64,000 nt of DNA. Source: Brachybacterium epidermidis. GTDB taxonomy: Bacteria > Actinomycetota > Actinomycetes > Actinomycetales > Dermabacteraceae. The translations under genes and the position numbers were made by a program. Location: NCBI RefSeq assembly GCF_015209585.1, contig NZ_JADEYR010000002.1, positions 124,001 to 188,000 of the forward strand. The letters run 5' to 3'. How positions within the stretch are numbered: position 1 is the first letter of the stretch; every line of letters begins with the position of its first letter. The notes below the pieces were generated by a model. The model ran no database searches. It was given only the letters and a program-made list of their open reading frames with translations, and was not told where the DNA came from. Positions 35,423 through 44,907 of this stretch are shown in pieces.

Positions 35423-35515
35423 ATGAGCGCCGCAAGCGACGCACCCGGTGACAGTCCCAGGCCTTCGGGCCTGCACGTGACACCAGTGACCGGGAGGATC
35501 CGTCCGTGGATCTGA
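35423..35515 (+). CDS. 30-residue leader ORF overlapping the start of the CNNM gene
   Basis: An ATG ORF with a good ribosome binding site (CCAGGAG, 4 nt before) encodes MSAASDAPGDSPRPSG and continues to a stop at 35515, ten bases inside the CNNM gene. It has five prolines. The overlap suggests that its translation affects initiation at the GTG at 35506. Proline-rich leader peptides control some Mg transporters in enterobacteria, which makes a similar role conceivable here; this is inference. Confidence 0.45.
   Translation: MSAASDAPGDSPRPSGLHVTPVTGRIRPWI
35458..35473 (+). promoter_or_regulatory. UUCG tetraloop hairpin within the leader ORF
   Basis: CAGGCC-TTCG-GGCCTG forms a very stable 6-bp stem with a UUCG-type loop, 32 nt before the CNNM start codon and inside the leader ORF. 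Confidence 0.5.
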
Positions 35516-36972
35516 TCGGCCCCCTCATATCCTTGGCGGTCAGCCTGCTGCTGATCGCCGCCTGCGGCGGATTCGTCGCCGCCGAGTTCGCCCTGATCAC
35601 CGCCAACCGCAACGACGTCGAAGCCGCTGCGGCCAAGGGCGACAAGCGCTCCCAGGGAGTGCTGGAGGGCATGAAGACCCTCTCCACCCAGCTGTCCGGG
35701 GCCCAGCTCGGCATCACCGTGACCAACCTGGGCATCGGCTTCCTCGCCGAACCCGCGATCGCCAAGCTCGTGGGCCCGCCGCTGATCGACGCCGGTCTCA
35801 GCGATCTCGCCGCCCGCTCGGTCTCGGTGGCCATCGCCCTGGTGCTCGCCACCGGGCTCACCATGATCTTCGGTGAGCTGGTCCCCAAGAACCTGGCGAT
35901 AGCCGAACCGTTGCGCACCGCCCGCGCCGTTGTCGGCTTCCAGCGCGGTTTCACCTCGGTGTTCCGCTGGCCGATCCGACTGTTCAACGGCAACGCCAAC
36001 GCCATCATCCGCAAGATGGGCATCGAGCCGCAGGAGGAGCTCAGCTCCGCCCGCAGCCCCGAGGAGCTCTCCGCCCTGGTGCGGCGCTCCGCCGACGAGG
36101 GTGCCCTGACCGCTGACACCGCCGACCTGGTGGAGCGCACCCTCGCCTTCGGCGACCGCCGTGCCCACGACGCGATGGTGCCCCGCGGCCGCATGGACAC
36201 CCTGGACGTGGACGACTCCGTGCAGGACCTGCTGGAACTGGCCCGCACCACCGGCCACTCCCGCTTCCCCGTGCTGGACGACGAGGGCGAGGTGGCCGGG
36301 GTCGCGCACATCCGTCGCGGCCTCGCGGTTCCCTTCGAGCAGCGCCCCACCACCCGCGTGGACTCCGTGATGGGCAGTGCCACCTTCGTCCCGGACACCG
36401 TGCCGCTGGACGACCTGATGGACACCCTGCGTGCCGGAGGCCTGCAGATGGCCCTGGTGGTCGACGAGTTCGGCGACACCGACGGCCTGATCACCCTGGA
36501 GGACCTGGTCGAGGAGATCGTGGGCGAGGTGCGCGACGAGCACGACGACGAGACCGACGACGTGCCCGACCCCGACGGCTCCTGGGACCTCGACGCGATC
36601 CTGCGACCGGACGAGGCCAGCGACCGCCTGGGTGTCACCGTTCCCGAGCACGAGGACTACGAGACCCTGGGCGGCCTGGTCACCATGGAACTGGGACGCC
36701 TGGCCGAGGTGGGCGACGAAGTGGTCGTCCCCACCGACCCCGAACCGGGGGAGGACCCCGCCCAGCTGCGCCTCGAGGTGCGCGAGATGGACGGCCTGCG
36801 CATCGAGACCCTGCACGTCAGCATCGAGCCTCCCGCCGATGACGACGGCCCGCGCTCCCCGAGCTCCCCGCGGTCGCCGCACTCGCCCAGTTCCCCGAGC
36901 ACCCCGAACGGACCGGGCGGCTCCCACGCCGCGACATCCCGGCGCTCCAGCGATGAGGAGGCACAGCGATGA
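35506..36972 (+). CDS. CNNM/CorC (hemolysin-type) membrane protein, first copy
   Basis: A 488-residue protein. The N-terminal DUF21 domain has three to four membrane helices (LLLIAACGGFVAAEFALITA, then GAQLGITVTNLGIGF). Two CBS motifs (about 205-330, with HSRFPVLDDEGEVAGVAHI and ALVVDEFGDTDGLITLEDLVE) and a CorC_HlyC domain follow. The tail is Ser/Pro/Arg-rich. The family is linked to Mg2+/Co2+ efflux or homeostasis. The GTG start has GGGAGG 8 nt before it. The stop overlaps the next start as ATGA. The leader ORF and hairpin upstream suggest post-transcriptional control. Confidence 0.93.
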   Translation: MDLIGPLISLAVSLLLIAACGGFVAAEFALITANRNDVEAAAAKGDKRSQGVLEGMKTLSTQLSGAQLGITVTNLGIGFLAEPAIAKLVGPPLIDAGLSDLAARSVSVAIALVLATGLTMIFGELVPKNLAIAEPLRTARAVVGFQRGFTSVFRWPIRLFNGNANAIIRKMGIEPQEELSSARSPEELSALVRRSADEGALTADTADLVERTLAFGDRRAHDAMVPRGRMDTLDVDDSVQDLLELARTTGHSRFPVLDDEGEVAGVAHIRRGLAVPFEQRPTTRVDSVMGSATFVPDTVPLDDLMDTLRAGGLQMALVVDEFGDTDGLITLEDLVEEIVGEVRDEHDDETDDVPDPDGSWDLDAILRPDEASDRLGVTVPEHEDYETLGGLVTMELGRLAEVGDEVVVPTDPEPGEDPAQLRLEVREMDGLRIETLHVSIEPPADDDGPRSPSSPRSPHSPSSPSTPNGPGGSHAATSRRSSDEEAQR

Positions 36973-38009
36973 GCTTCCTCACCGGTATCGCCCTGACCAT
37001 CGTGCTGCTGATCGCCAACGCGTTCTTCGTGGGCGCCGAGTTCGCCCTGATCAGCGCCCGCCGCTCGATCATCGAGCCCCAGGCCCACGAGGGGAAATGG
37101 GCCGCCAAGGTCACCCTGAACGCGATGGAGCACGTCTCGCTGATGATGGCCGGAGCCCAGCTGGGCATCACCGTGTGCTCCCTGGCGCTCGGTGCGATCA
37201 GCGAGCCCGCCATCGCCCACGTCATGGAGGGCCCCTTCGAGTGGCTGGGCGTTCCCGACGCCCTGGTGCACCCCATCTCCTTCGCGATCGCCCTGACCCT
37301 GGTGACCTACCTGCACGTGGTGTTCGGCGAGATGATCCCCAAGAACATCGCCCTGGCCGGACCCGAGCGGATGGCCCTGGTGCTGGGCCCGATCCTGTCC
37401 GGCGTGGTGTTCGTGCTGCGCCCGGTGCTGTGGGCCATGAACGGCATCGGCAACCTGGTGCTGCGCATGTTCGGCGTGACTCCCAAGAACGAGGTGACCA
37501 GCGTGTTCACCCGTGACGAGGTGGCGGCGATGGTGAGCGAGTCCCACGACGGCGGCCTGCTGGAGGACAATGACGAGGCCCTGCTGCTGGGCGCGCTCAC
37601 CTTCGAGCAGCGCAGCCTGGTGAACCTGGTGATCCCCCTGGACCGGGTCTCCACCCTGCCCGCCGGGGTCAGCGCCGCCCAGGCGGAGGAAGCCGCCATC
37701 GACGGCTTCTCCCGCTTCCCCATCAAGGCGGCCGACGGCACTCTCGAGGGCTACGTCCACATCAAGGACCTGCTGGAGTCGGCCGCCGAGGCCCGCAACC
37801 TGCCGATCCCCGCGGACCGCATCCGCGCACTGCCCCGCGTGGGTGCCGACCAGCCGCTGCGTGCGGCCCTGGCCAGCATGCAGGCCAGCGGTGCCCACCT
37901 CGGTGCCGCCACCGACCGCACCGGTCGCGTGATCGGCATCGTCACCCTCGAGGACATGCTGGAGGAACTGGTGGGACAGATCCGCGACGACTCCCGGGCC
38001 GCGGCATGA
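36969..38009 (+). CDS. CNNM/CorC (hemolysin-type) membrane protein, second copy
   Basis: A 346-residue paralogue of the preceding protein, with the same DUF21 start (LLIANAFFVGAEFALISARR, GAQLGITVCSLALGAISEPA) and a CBS pair (GFSRFPIKAADGTLEGYVHI, RVIGIVTLEDMLEELVG). It ends soon after the second CBS motif and lacks the CorC_HlyC domain of the first copy. Such long/short pairs are common in actinobacteria and may act together. Translationally coupled on both sides by 4-bp overlaps. Confidence 0.93.
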   Translation: MSFLTGIALTIVLLIANAFFVGAEFALISARRSIIEPQAHEGKWAAKVTLNAMEHVSLMMAGAQLGITVCSLALGAISEPAIAHVMEGPFEWLGVPDALVHPISFAIALTLVTYLHVVFGEMIPKNIALAGPERMALVLGPILSGVVFVLRPVLWAMNGIGNLVLRMFGVTPKNEVTSVFTRDEVAAMVSESHDGGLLEDNDEALLLGALTFEQRSLVNLVIPLDRVSTLPAGVSAAQAEEAAIDGFSRFPIKAADGTLEGYVHIKDLLESAAEARNLPIPADRIRALPRVGADQPLRAALASMQASGAHLGAATDRTGRVIGIVTLEDMLEELVGQIRDDSRAAA

Positions 38010-38665
38010 GCCCCGCGCCTGCCGGGCCCGGCTCTGCGGCGTCGGGCCCGGCGCAGAACCTCTGGGAAGCGGCAGTGGCCCGCAACCCCGAGCATGCCCG
38101 GGGCTACGCGGACCGGTGGCGACGCATCGAGGCCTCCGGCCAGGACATCCACGGTGAGGCACGGCTGATCGACGCCATGGCCGCCCGGGGCTCGCGGGTG
38201 CTGGACGCCGGCTGCGGCACCGGCCGACTGGGCGGCTACCTCGCCGGCGTCGGGCACCACGTGACCGGCGTGGACCTGGACCCCACCCTGATCGGGGTGG
38301 CCCGCCAGGACCATCCCGCCGCACGCTGGGAGACGGGGAACCTCGCCGAGCTGGACCTGCGGGACGAGCACGGGCAGCGCGAACTGTTCGACCTGGTGGT
38401 GTGCGCCGGGAACGTGCTCACCTTCCTCTCCGGCGCCGAGCGCGTCCCGGCCCTCACCCGGATCGCGCAGCACCTGGCGCCCGACGGGCGGTTCGTGGCC
38501 GGCTTCGGCCCGGGGCACGGATACCCCGTCGGCCGCTTCGAGGTCGATGCCGCGAGCGCGGGCCTGCGTGTGCAGCAGCGCTTCGCCGGCTGGGACCTGC
38601 AGCCCCGCGGCGAGGGAGCCGAGGGTGACGACGAGTTCCTGGTGGCGGTGCTGACGCAGGCCTGA
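38006..38665 (+). CDS. Class I SAM-dependent methyltransferase
   Basis: A 219-residue methyltransferase with motif I VLDAGCGTGRLGGYLA, the acidic residue after strand 2 in HVTGVDLDPTLIGVAR and motif IV FDLVVCAGNVLTFLSG. There is no substrate-recognition domain, so the substrate is unknown. The ATG overlaps the stop of the second CNNM gene, a frequent arrangement of unrelated genes in this genome. Confidence 0.88.
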   Translation: MSPAPAGPGSAASGPAQNLWEAAVARNPEHARGYADRWRRIEASGQDIHGEARLIDAMAARGSRVLDAGCGTGRLGGYLAGVGHHVTGVDLDPTLIGVARQDHPAARWETGNLAELDLRDEHGQRELFDLVVCAGNVLTFLSGAERVPALTRIAQHLAPDGRFVAGFGPGHGYPVGRFEVDAASAGLRVQQRFAGWDLQPRGEGAEGDDEFLVAVLTQA

Positions 38666-38741
38666 TGCCGTGGGGTGACGCACCGGATGTGACGTACCAC
38701 CGGGCGGAACGGCCTGCGGCCGCGGCGAAACCGGCGTTACG

Positions 38742-39743
38742 GTGAGGGCGAGCACGACGACGTGTCGCTGCGGGTCAGTTCCTTCGCCCGACGGAAAGGT
38801 CCACGATGGCCCCTCCGCTGCCTGTTCCCGGCCGCTGCCCCGAGCCGAGAGCCGGGAGATCACCTCACCCGCCGCCCCGGCCCCCACCGTCGCCCCCGAT
38901 GGCAGTGACGCACCGGTCCAGGAGACCCACGGTGCCGTGCCCGTGTACTTCATCTCCGACTCCACCGGCATCAGCGCCGAGACCATGGGCAACGCCCTGC
39001 TCGCCCAGTTCCCCACCGTCCCGTTCGAACGCCGCCTGATCCCCTTCCTGCGCACCACCAGGGAGGCGGAGGAGGTGCGCGAGCAGCTGAACCAGGCGAT
39101 GGACGGGCCCGTGGAGCCGATCGTGTTCCTCACCGTGGTGGACGAGGAGGTGCGGGAGGTGCTGCTGGGCACCCGCGCCCCCGTGATCGACTTCGTCTCC
39201 GGGCACCTGGCCCGCATCGAGGCGCAGCTGGGTCTCTCCAGCGACCACGCCCCCGCCCGCCTGCACGGCGTGGGCGACGTGCGCCGCTACAACCGGCGGA
39301 TGCAGGCCGTCGAGTTCGCGATCGAGCACGACGACGGCCAGTCCGTGCGCGCCATCCAACGGGCCGACGTGATCCTCATCGCCCCCTCCCGCTGCGGGAA
39401 GACCCCCACCAGCATGTACCTGGCCCTCATGCACGGCGTGTTCGTGGCGAACTACCCGCTGGTGGACGAGGACTTCGAGAACGGCAACCTGCCGCAGACC
39501 ATCGCCGACCTGTCCGATCGCTGCTTCGGCCTGCTCACCAGCCCGAAGCGCCTCTCCGAGGTGCGGGGGGAGCGCAGGCCCGATTCGCGGTACGCCTCGG
39601 TGGACCAGACCCACTGGGAGCTCTCCCGCGCCCGCCGCATCTACGACTACTACGGCATCCCGTTCGTGGACTCCTCGAGCAAGTCCGTCGAGGAGATGTC
39701 CACACTCATCCTGCAGTCCCTCACCGACCGCCCCGCCCCCTGA
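38742..39743 (+). CDS. ppsR: PEP synthase regulatory kinase/pyrophosphorylase (PSRP); start uncertain
   Basis: Bifunctional regulator that phosphorylates and dephosphorylates PEP synthase or pyruvate phosphate dikinase. The conserved domain starts [18 protein letters not shown] (from about 38937), includes the P-loop-like [16 protein letters not shown] and ends with [15 protein letters not shown]. Three starts are possible: the GTG at 38742 without a good ribosome binding site, a GTG at 38937 close to the domain edge, or the ATG at 38806, which has GGAAAGG upstream but lies in another frame. The last would need one C restored in the run 38838-38841 and gives a plausible Ala/Pro-rich N-terminus. 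Lies directly upstream of ppsA, its expected target. Confidence 0.9.
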   Translation: MRASTTTCRCGSVPSPDGKVHDGPSAACSRPLPRAESREITSPAAPAPTVAPDGSDAPVQETHGAVPVYFISDSTGISAETMGNALLAQFPTVPFERRLIPFLRTTREAEEVREQLNQAMDGPVEPIVFLTVVDEEVREVLLGTRAPVIDFVSGHLARIEAQLGLSSDHAPARLHGVGDVRRYNRRMQAVEFAIEHDDGQSVRAIQRADVILIAPSRCGKTPTSMYLALMHGVFVANYPLVDEDFENGNLPQTIADLSDRCFGLLTSPKRLSEVRGERRPDSRYASVDQTHWELSRARRIYDYYGIPFVDSSSKSVEEMSTLILQSLTDRPAP

Positions 39744-39813
39744 CCCCCCGATCCTGCTGTACGACGCAACGAAGCGCACCCATCGCGGCACCGCCGCCGG
39801 AAGGAGCATGACC

Positions 39814-42189
39814 ATGACCTCCAGCATCCGTTGGTTCTCCGAACTCGGAATGGCCGACCTCGAGCAGGTGGGAGGCAAGAACTCCTCCCTCGGCGAGATG
39901 CTCTCCAACCTCGCCCGCCTCGGCGTGCACGTGCCCGACGGCTTCGCCACCACCGCCGACGCCTACCGGGAGTTCCTGGGTGCCACCGGCCTGGCCGAGC
40001 GGATCGACGGGATGCTCACCGGCCTGGACACCGACGACACCATGGCGCTGACCGACACCGGCAAGAAGATCCGCGACATGGTCGTCGCCCAGCCCTTCCC
40101 CGCCCAGCTCGAGGCCGACATCCGCGAGGCATACGAGAAGCTCGCCGCCGGCAGCGGCGCCGAGGCATCCTTCGCGGTGCGCTCCTCCGCCACCGCCGAG
40201 GACCTCCCAGACGCCTCCTTCGCCGGCCAGCAGGAGACCTTCCTGAACGTGCGCGGCATCGACGCCGTGCTCACCGCGATCCGCGAGGTGTTCGCCTCCC
40301 TCTACAACGACCGCGCCATCGCCTACCGCGTCCACCACGACTTCGACCACGCCTCCGTCGCACTCAGCGCCGGCGTGCAGAAGATGGTGCGCTCCGACAT
40401 CGGCGCCAGCGGCGTCATGTTCACCGTGGACACCGAGTCCGGCTTCGACCAGGCCGTGTTCATCACCTCCGCCTACGGACTGGGCGAGGGTGTGGTGCAG
40501 GGGGCCGTCAATCCCGACGAGTTCTACGTGTACAAGCCCGCCCTGCGCGCCGGAAAGGCCGCGATCCTCAAGCGGGCCGTGGGCGACAAGGCCACCAAGA
40601 TGATCTACGCCCAGGACACCGCCGTGGGTCGCACCACCGAGTTCGTCGAGGTGGCTCCCGCCGAGCAGGCGAAGCTGTCCCTCACCGACGAGCAGGTGCT
40701 GGACCTGGCCCGCCAAGCCCTCATCATCGAGGAGCACTACGGCCGCCCCATGGACATCGAATGGGGCCTGGACGGCGCCGACGGGCAGATCTACGTGCTG
40801 CAGGCCCGCCCCGAGACCGTGCAGTCCCGCGCCGGCTCCACCGTCGAGAAGTACCACCTGTCCTCCCGCGGCACCGTGCGCGCCGAGGGCCGCGCGATCG
40901 GCGCCAAGATCGGCTCCGGCCCCGTCTCGGTGCTCACCTCCCTCGACCAGATGCACGACTTCCAGCCCGGCTCGGTGCTGGTGGCCGACATGACCGACCC
41001 CGACTGGGAACCGATCATGAAGCGCGCCTCCGCGATCGTCACCAACCGCGGCGGCCGCACCTGCCACGCCGCGATCATCGCCCGTGAGCTGGGGATCCCT
41101 GCCGTGGTGGGCACCGGCACCGCCACCCGTGAGCTCAAGGACGGTGAGGAGGTCACCGTCTCCGCCGCCGAGGGCGACACCGGCTTCGTGTACGAGGGGC
41201 TGCTGGACTTCAACGTCTCCACCTCCCAGGTGGACTCGATGCCCGAGGTGCCCACCTCGATCATGATGAACGTGGGCAACCCCGACCAGGCCTTTGCCTT
41301 CTCCCGCCTGCCCAACGCCGGTGTGGGCCTGGCCCGCCTGGAGTTCATCGTGAACCGCCAGATCGGCATCCACCCCCGCGCCCTGCTGGAGCTGGACACC
41401 CTCCAGGCCGAGCACCCGGACGTGGCCGCCAAGGTGAAGGAGGCCATCGCCGCCTACGACAGCCCCCGCGACTTCTTCGTGCAGCGTGTCGCCGAGGGCG
41501 TGGCCACCATCGCCGCAGCCTTCGCCCCCAACCCCGTGATCGTGCGGATGAGCGACTTCAAGTCCAACGAGTACGCGAACCTGCTGGCCGGCGAGGTGTA
41601 CGAGCCGCACGAGGAGAACCCGATGATCGGGTACCGCGGTGCCTCCCGCTACCTCTCCAAGGACTTCGCGGACTGCTTCGCGATGGAGTGCGAGGCCCTG
41701 CGCTACGTGCGTGAGGACATGGGCCTGGACAACGTGAAGATCATGATCCCCTTCGTGCGCACCCCCGCGGAGGGCAAGGGCGTCATCGACCTGCTGGCCC
41801 AGCACGGCCTGCGCCGCGGGGAGAACGACCTGCAGGTGGTGATGATGTGCGAGGTGCCCTCCAACGCCATCACCCCCGAGCTGTTCCTCGAGCACTTCGA
41901 CGGGTTCTCCATCGGCTCCAATGACATGACCCAGCTGACCCTGGGCCTGGACCGCGACTCCGCCCTGGTGGCAGAGACCTTCGACGAGCGCGACCCGGCC
42001 GTGAAGTTCATGCTGTCGCGCGCCATCGAGGCATGCCGCGTGGCTGGCAAGTACGTGGGCATCTGCGGTCAGGGCCCCAGCGACCACCCGGACCTCGCCC
42101 AATGGCTCGTGGACCAGGGCATCGCCTCGATGTCCCTGAACCCCGACACGGTGGTGGACACCTGGCTGAGGATCGCGCGACGGGGGTGA
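39814..42189 (+). CDS. ppsA: Phosphoenolpyruvate synthase
   Basis: Converts pyruvate and ATP to phosphoenolpyruvate, AMP and phosphate for gluconeogenesis. The ATP-grasp N-terminal domain has [12 protein letters not shown] and [20 protein letters not shown]. The swivelling domain has the phospho-His in [17 protein letters not shown] (about residue 415). The C-terminal PEP-binding barrel has [19 protein letters not shown] and [14 protein letters not shown] with the catalytic Cys. Length is 791 residues. The second ATG (39814) is preferred because AAGGAG lies 7 nt upstream. Paired with ppsR, so activity is probably switched by phosphorylation of a Thr near the His. Confidence 0.96.
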   Translation: MTSSIRWFSELGMADLEQVGGKNSSLGEMLSNLARLGVHVPDGFATTADAYREFLGATGLAERIDGMLTGLDTDDTMALTDTGKKIRDMVVAQPFPAQLEADIREAYEKLAAGSGAEASFAVRSSATAEDLPDASFAGQQETFLNVRGIDAVLTAIREVFASLYNDRAIAYRVHHDFDHASVALSAGVQKMVRSDIGASGVMFTVDTESGFDQAVFITSAYGLGEGVVQGAVNPDEFYVYKPALRAGKAAILKRAVGDKATKMIYAQDTAVGRTTEFVEVAPAEQAKLSLTDEQVLDLARQALIIEEHYGRPMDIEWGLDGADGQIYVLQARPETVQSRAGSTVEKYHLSSRGTVRAEGRAIGAKIGSGPVSVLTSLDQMHDFQPGSVLVADMTDPDWEPIMKRASAIVTNRGGRTCHAAIIARELGIPAVVGTGTATRELKDGEEVTVSAAEGDTGFVYEGLLDFNVSTSQVDSMPEVPTSIMMNVGNPDQAFAFSRLPNAGVGLARLEFIVNRQIGIHPRALLELDTLQAEHPDVAAKVKEAIAAYDSPRDFFVQRVAEGVATIAAAFAPNPVIVRMSDFKSNEYANLLAGEVYEPHEENPMIGYRGASRYLSKDFADCFAMECEALRYVREDMGLDNVKIMIPFVRTPAEGKGVIDLLAQHGLRRGENDLQVVMMCEVPSNAITPELFLEHFDGFSIGSNDMTQLTLGLDRDSALVAETFDERDPAVKFMLSRAIEACRVAGKYVGICGQGPSDHPDLAQWLVDQGIASMSLNPDTVVDTWLRIARRG

Positions 42190-42235
42190 GACCACGGAGG
42201 CAGCACTGGCCCGTGGGACCGGCTCCCCGGACGTG

Positions 42236-42255
42236 ACCCGGCAATACCGCCGGGT
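42236..42255. terminator. Hairpin between ppsA and the cupin gene
   Basis: ACCCGGC and GCCGGGT form a 7-bp stem around AATACC, between convergent genes. No T-tract, so termination is only likely by position. Confidence 0.4.
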
Positions 42256-42258
42256 GCC

Positions 42259-42627
42259 TCACACCTCGGGGTCCACCACCGGGATCTGGCCGGTGTGGCT
42301 GGTCCGGCCAGGGATGCTGGTGACGGTGGTCAGCAGGAACACGGTGTTCTCCAGCGCCTCCACCGCGTGGCGCTGATGGGTGAGGGCCTCGACGTGACCC
42401 TCCTGGATCACCACCTCGTCCTCGCCGGAGACCTGGAGGACCCCGCGGATCACCTGTATGGACGCCGCAGGCGGGGAGTTGTGCTCGGCCAGGCGTACCC
42501 CCTTCTTCAGGGCGATGACCGTCTGCCGCAGCGGGCCGTCGTTCACGAGGATCTCGGCGTGGCGGCCGTGGGGGGCCGCGAGGGCCTTGTCGATCGCGAG
42601 GCTGATGGTGTCGGACAGGGCGGCCAT
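42259..42627 (-). CDS. Cupin-fold small protein
   Basis: A 122-residue single-domain cupin: SIQVIRGVLQVSGEDEVVIQEGHVEAL followed by RHAVEALENTVFLLTTV contain the two cupin half-motifs with the His residues that usually bind metal. The start at 42627 follows AGGAGG. A longer in-frame extension upstream lacks a ribosome binding site. Similar short cupins in actinobacteria are uncharacterised and may be metal- or redox-linked. Confidence 0.8.
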   Translation of the reverse strand: MAALSDTISLAIDKALAAPHGRHAEILVNDGPLRQTVIALKKGVRLAEHNSPPAASIQVIRGVLQVSGEDEVVIQEGHVEALTHQRHAVEALENTVFLLTTVTSIPGRTSHTGQIPVVDPEV

Positions 42628-42833
42628 GATTCCTCCTGGGGAGCGGCGGATGTCCCTGCACAGTATCCGCCAGGACAGCGGATCCGTCAGGTGAATCACC
42701 GGGCAAGCGGTCGGCGCAGGGGAGGACTGGTGCAGGTTCAGCGCGGACATGGTGGATGTCGAGACGCATCGGCGGCGGCCCCTTACGGTCAGGTGGAGAG
42801 CACGGTCAGGCACTGGACCCGACGGAGGTCGCC

Positions 42834-43313
42834 ATGGACATCCAAGAGCTGAGGGCGAGCAGGGGAAGGAGTGCGCGGAGCCTTCTCGCAGCGGTGATCC
42901 TCGGCGTGGGAGTGACCGGGTGCAGCCTGATGGATGCCGTCGAGGAACCTGACTGGCGGGCCGTCTTCGAGCAGAAGTCCGGGATAGAGCTGCCCGCGGA
43001 TGCCGAGTTCACGATGGTGGCGCGCTCCGACGGGGGATTCACGACCGACTTCGTCACCATCTACCGCATCCGAGTTCCTGATCCAGCGCCCGGAAGCCTG
43101 TTCGACCCGGAGACGTATACCCGGGCAGCCGATGGTGGCGACGCCGCCCACCTGGACCAGCTGATCGAGGAAGCCGGCGAGACCGGGGACGACGTCAGCG
43201 ACGTGCACCCCACCGCGTGCAGATGGGATGTGGAGAACGTGCAGTTCTATGAGCTGAACCTGTGCCGCACTGGCGATCCAGGCGAGTTCCTGGCGTTCGA
43301 GACCTACATCTGA
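42834..43313 (+). CDS. Putative lipoprotein, 159 residues
   Basis: The ATG at 42834 follows GGAGG at good spacing. It gives a signal with lipobox VILGVGVTGCSLM (Cys about residue 30). The mature part contains two further cysteines (HPTACRW and LNLCRTG) that could form a disulfide. No family recognised. It ends 11 bp before the end of larC on the other strand. Confidence 0.65.
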   Translation: MDIQELRASRGRSARSLLAAVILGVGVTGCSLMDAVEEPDWRAVFEQKSGIELPADAEFTMVARSDGGFTTDFVTIYRIRVPDPAPGSLFDPETYTRAADGGDAAHLDQLIEEAGETGDDVSDVHPTACRWDVENVQFYELNLCRTGDPGEFLAFETYI

Positions 43314-43324
43314 TCACACGGCGC

Positions 43325-44704
<1,380 letters not shown>

Positions 44705-44710
44705 GACCGG

Positions 44711-44716
44711 ATCGTA
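44711..44716 (-). promoter_or_regulatory. -10 element for a leaderless larC transcript
   Basis: On the minus strand TACGAT ends exactly 6 nt before the larC ATG at 44704. Confidence 0.5.
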
Positions 44717-44880
44717 TCGGCCCGGGCTCGCCGAGATCGAGCAGGCCGTCGCGGTCGCTCACGCCTCGTCGGAGACCCCTACGGTCTCTACGGCGACCTC
44801 GCCCAGCGCCAGCATGGCGGCCACCAGGCCGGCGTTCGGTGAGGAGTGGTGGGTGGCGTCGGCCCCCCGCCCTTGGTCAA

Positions 44881-44895
44881 TACCCCCTAGGGGTA
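44881..44895. promoter_or_regulatory. CsoR-type copper operator upstream of the copper ATPase
   Basis: TACCCCCTAGGGGTA, with the perfect 10-bp palindrome CCCCTAGGGG at 44884-44893, resembles operators bound by CsoR-family Cu(I) repressors. It lies 13 nt before the ATPase start, where a repressor would block transcription. No csoR gene is in the window. Confidence 0.7.
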
Positions 44896-44907
44896 AATGG
44901 TCTCGGT

